A DNA stretch of 9,105 nt from Thiorhodovibrio sp. (GTDB lineage Bacteria > Pseudomonadota > Gammaproteobacteria > Chromatiales > Chromatiaceae): positions 1 through 9,105 of the forward strand of contig SKYD01000184.1 of NCBI GenBank assembly GCA_007128075.1, written 5' to 3'. Position numbers and translations under genes: made by a program. Under the pieces are notes generated by a model that saw only the letters and a list, made by a program, of their open reading frames with translations, did no database searches and had not been told where the DNA came from. Shown piece after piece: positions 7,977 to 9,105 of the stretch (its first letter is position 1; each line of letters begins with the position of its first letter).

Positions 7977-8365
7977 AGCTCAGCAAATATGTGCTGGAGT
8001 GTTTCAGGCAGCGGGCAGGCGCGGTGCTGCTGAGGATCAATTGCAACATGCACCGTTTGCGCTCGCGCCAATAGCTGTTGTGACGCTGAATAAAATTTGT
8101 ATTCCAACCGAAACCGCCGCTGACTCAGATCCGCCAAAGACACCGCCACCTCCACAGCATCACCATGGCGCAGCGGGGCAAGATAGTCGGCACTGGCGTG
8201 GACAATTGGCAGTGCCACTCCAGCGGCGATGAGCTGACACAAATCAACCCCAAGATTTGCCAGCCAGTGCTCATAAGCATCGTGAGCATGACGCAACAGA
8301 TGGGCGAAAAACATCACCCCCGCGGCATCGGTATCATGCAGTGCTACCCGAAAACAATAATTCAT
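7940..8365 (-). CDS. menI: 4HBT-type hotdog thioesterase, probable 1,4-dihydroxy-2-naphthoyl-CoA thioesterase
   Basis: This small cytosolic thioesterase has 141 residues. It opens with FRVALHDTDAAGVMFFAHLL, the hotdog signature, in which D13 aligns with the catalytic Asp of Pseudomonas 4-hydroxybenzoyl-CoA thioesterase and of the cyanobacterial DHNA-CoA thioesterase Slr0204. The later segments ALPIVHASADYLAPLRHGD (51-69) and AQTVHVAID (102-110) also look more like the Slr0204 type than YbgC. It would release DHNA from its CoA ester, downstream of MenE and MenB. The ATG at 8365 is preferred: it has a GGTGG ribosome site and places the motif at the usual position. A GTG at 8419 would add 18 residues lacking family character. 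The 3' end overlaps menE by 37 bases, tail to tail. The exact substrate is inferred; a YbgC/FadM-like role cannot be excluded. Confidence 0.78.
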   Translation of the reverse strand: MNYCFRVALHDTDAAGVMFFAHLLRHAHDAYEHWLANLGVDLCQLIAAGVALPIVHASADYLAPLRHGDAVEVAVSLADLSQRRFRLEYKFYSASQQLLARAQTVHVAIDPQQHRACPLPETLQHIFAELQASAANSRSVR

Positions 8366-8435
8366 CACGCTGCCACCCCATCTTCTGCTGCGCTGCTTGC
8401 TGGGTCGGATTGACCGCACCGCAAACGCTGATCAA

Positions 8436-8463
8436 CTGATAACACACCTTTGCCACTTGACAA
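8436..8463 (-). promoter_or_regulatory. Candidate sigma70 promoter for the thioesterase gene
   Basis: On the minus strand, TTGTCA (8463-8458) and TATCAG (8441-8436) are separated by 16 bases. This would start a transcript near 8430 with a leader of about 65 bases before the ATG at 8365. Its -35 shares bases with the -35 of the opposite promoter. Prediction by eye only. Confidence 0.4.
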
Positions 8464-8484
8464 CTTCCGATATCCAGTTATCAT
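8457..8484 (+). promoter_or_regulatory. Candidate sigma70 promoter for the DUF2325-like gene
   Basis: TTGACA (8457-8462), a perfect -35 consensus, is followed after 16 bases by TATCAT (8479-8484). TCATAA (8481-8486) is an alternative -10 with an 18-base spacer. Transcription would start around 8491, within the AT-rich palindrome and about 37 bases before the ATG at 8528. This is the strongest promoter candidate in the window. Confidence 0.55.
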
Positions 8485-8485
8485 A

Positions 8486-8510
8486 AATAAAAATAGTTCT
8501 TATTTGTTTT
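8486..8510 (+). promoter_or_regulatory. AT-rich imperfect palindrome, possible Fur-type operator
   Basis: The core AAATA-GTTCT-TATTT (8491-8505) has perfect 5-base arms, and most flanking positions extend the symmetry (8489 with 8507, 8487 with 8509, 8486 with 8510). AT-rich arms of this kind resemble Fur boxes. The site lies just downstream of the -10, over the expected transcription start, where a repressor would block initiation. I cannot score it against a matrix here, and AT-rich leaders can look palindromic by chance. Confidence 0.3.
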
Positions 8511-8515
8511 CAATT

Positions 8516-8520
8516 GGGAG
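8516..8520 (+). promoter_or_regulatory. Ribosome binding site of the DUF2325-like gene
   Basis: GGGAG lies 7 bases before the ATG at 8528 and fixes that ATG as the start. Confidence 0.7.
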
Positions 8521-8527
8521 AAATGTC

Positions 8528-9105
8528 ATGTCACACGATATCAGCGGTCATCTTCAGCGTTCAGTTGCTCAGGTTTTAGCACGCCAAGCCCCCAACGGGC
8601 TGTTCGCATCCGCCCCATTGATCACCAACAATGATCTGATCTGCGTCCCGCCCGCGCCAGTTGAGCAGCCCAAGCGGCGGCGCAAGCTCTGGGAGCTTAA
8701 TTCACATTATCACTGCCCGATCATCGGCACCTGTTTGGAAATCAATCAATTACGCCAGCTCACGGCGCGTTTTCTCAGTGATGAAGCACCGTTGACTGAT
8801 TATGAGTTGCACTCACGAATTGTCAATAATGCCAAACAGCGCAACCCGCTCTCGGTGCTGATACACAAACGACTTGATAAAGACTATGCCCTGGGCTTGC
8901 GCCGCGTTGCCAAGCTCAACACGCCCGAGGAATTACATCAGTATTGGGAGCAGGCACTGGCAGAAGGCGATCTGGCAGCGGCATTGTGGGGATTGATGAC
9001 CCATGCACAGGCTGATGAGCGATTGTGCGAGCGGCTCTATGCTGATATTCACATGCGTGCCCATCAACACAGCACTGGACGGCGAGAACAGGCACAGCGA
9101 TTGCA
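8528..9105 (+). CDS. DUF2325-like protein of unknown function, C-terminus cut off by window edge
   Basis: 192 codons are visible before the window ends. The N-terminal 45 residues look variable, and a basic patch KRRRK (49-53) follows. Then comes a strongly patterned segment LWELNSHYHCPIIGTCL (54-70), which I recognise from proteobacterial proteins whose C-terminus carries a DUF2325 domain; that domain would lie beyond the edge. H60, H62, C63 and C69 form an HxHC-x5-C arrangement. Further histidines appear in MTH (159) and IHMRAHQH (175, 179, 181), so a metal or cofactor site is possible. The remainder is mostly helical and charged. There is no signal peptide or membrane helix, so it should be cytosolic. 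The start is secured by a good ribosome site and an upstream promoter candidate. It diverges from the thioesterase gene. Function is unknown, and family assignment is from memory of the motif. Confidence 0.65.
   Translation, partial: MSHDISGHLQRSVAQVLARQAPNGLFASAPLITNNDLICVPPAPVEQPKRRRKLWELNSHYHCPIIGTCLEINQLRQLTARFLSDEAPLTDYELHSRIVNNAKQRNPLSVLIHKRLDKDYALGLRRVAKLNTPEELHQYWEQALAEGDLAAALWGLMTHAQADERLCERLYADIHMRAHQHSTGRREQAQRL

Noticed and set aside
8366..8419. N-terminal extension of the thioesterase from a GTG at 8419
   Set aside because: The added residues are basic and unlike the family, while the ATG at 8365 has a good ribosome site and puts the catalytic motif at the normal position.
8425..8445. 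TGAT repeats suggesting an FNR-type box
   Set aside because: The TGAT units are direct repeats and do not form the TTGAT-N4-ATCAA inverted arrangement.

Overview
The window looks like a gammaproteobacterial chromosome segment, moderately GC-rich by eye and almost fully coding. A purple-sulfur (Chromatiales-like) relative is my best guess. It rests on the yajC-secD-secF order, a menaquinone-type gene pair and the family types present. No rRNA or marker gene is available to confirm it. I see no insertion sequence, tRNA, CRISPR array or phage gene.

Left part, minus strand (about 1 to 6493, read right to left): yajC, secD and secF encode the accessory subcomplex of the Sec translocon. They are followed by a DppC/OppC/YejE-type ABC permease with an unusually long N-terminal region. 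Next comes a fused double ATPase of the YejF/GsiA type, which overlaps the permease gene by 4 bases and runs off the left edge. All five genes point the same way with short gaps, so one transcript is possible. A 94-base gap separates the Sec genes from the transporter genes. No binding protein and no DppB-type second permease is present in the window.

Middle part: after a 91-base divergent spacer, a menE-like o-succinylbenzoate-CoA ligase gene reads rightward. It converges with, and overlaps by 37 bases, a minus-strand hotdog thioesterase that resembles DHNA-CoA thioesterases. Together they would supply two steps of classical menaquinone synthesis: OSB to OSB-CoA, and DHNA-CoA to DHNA.

Right part: the thioesterase gene and a rightward DUF2325-like gene diverge from a compact control region. 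It holds two nearly mirror-image sigma70-type promoters that share their -35 bases, and an AT-rich imperfect palindrome resembling a Fur box downstream of the rightward -10. The DUF2325-like protein, cut off by the right edge, carries a His/Cys motif that could bind metal. This control region plus an uncharacterised protein is the least explained part of the window.
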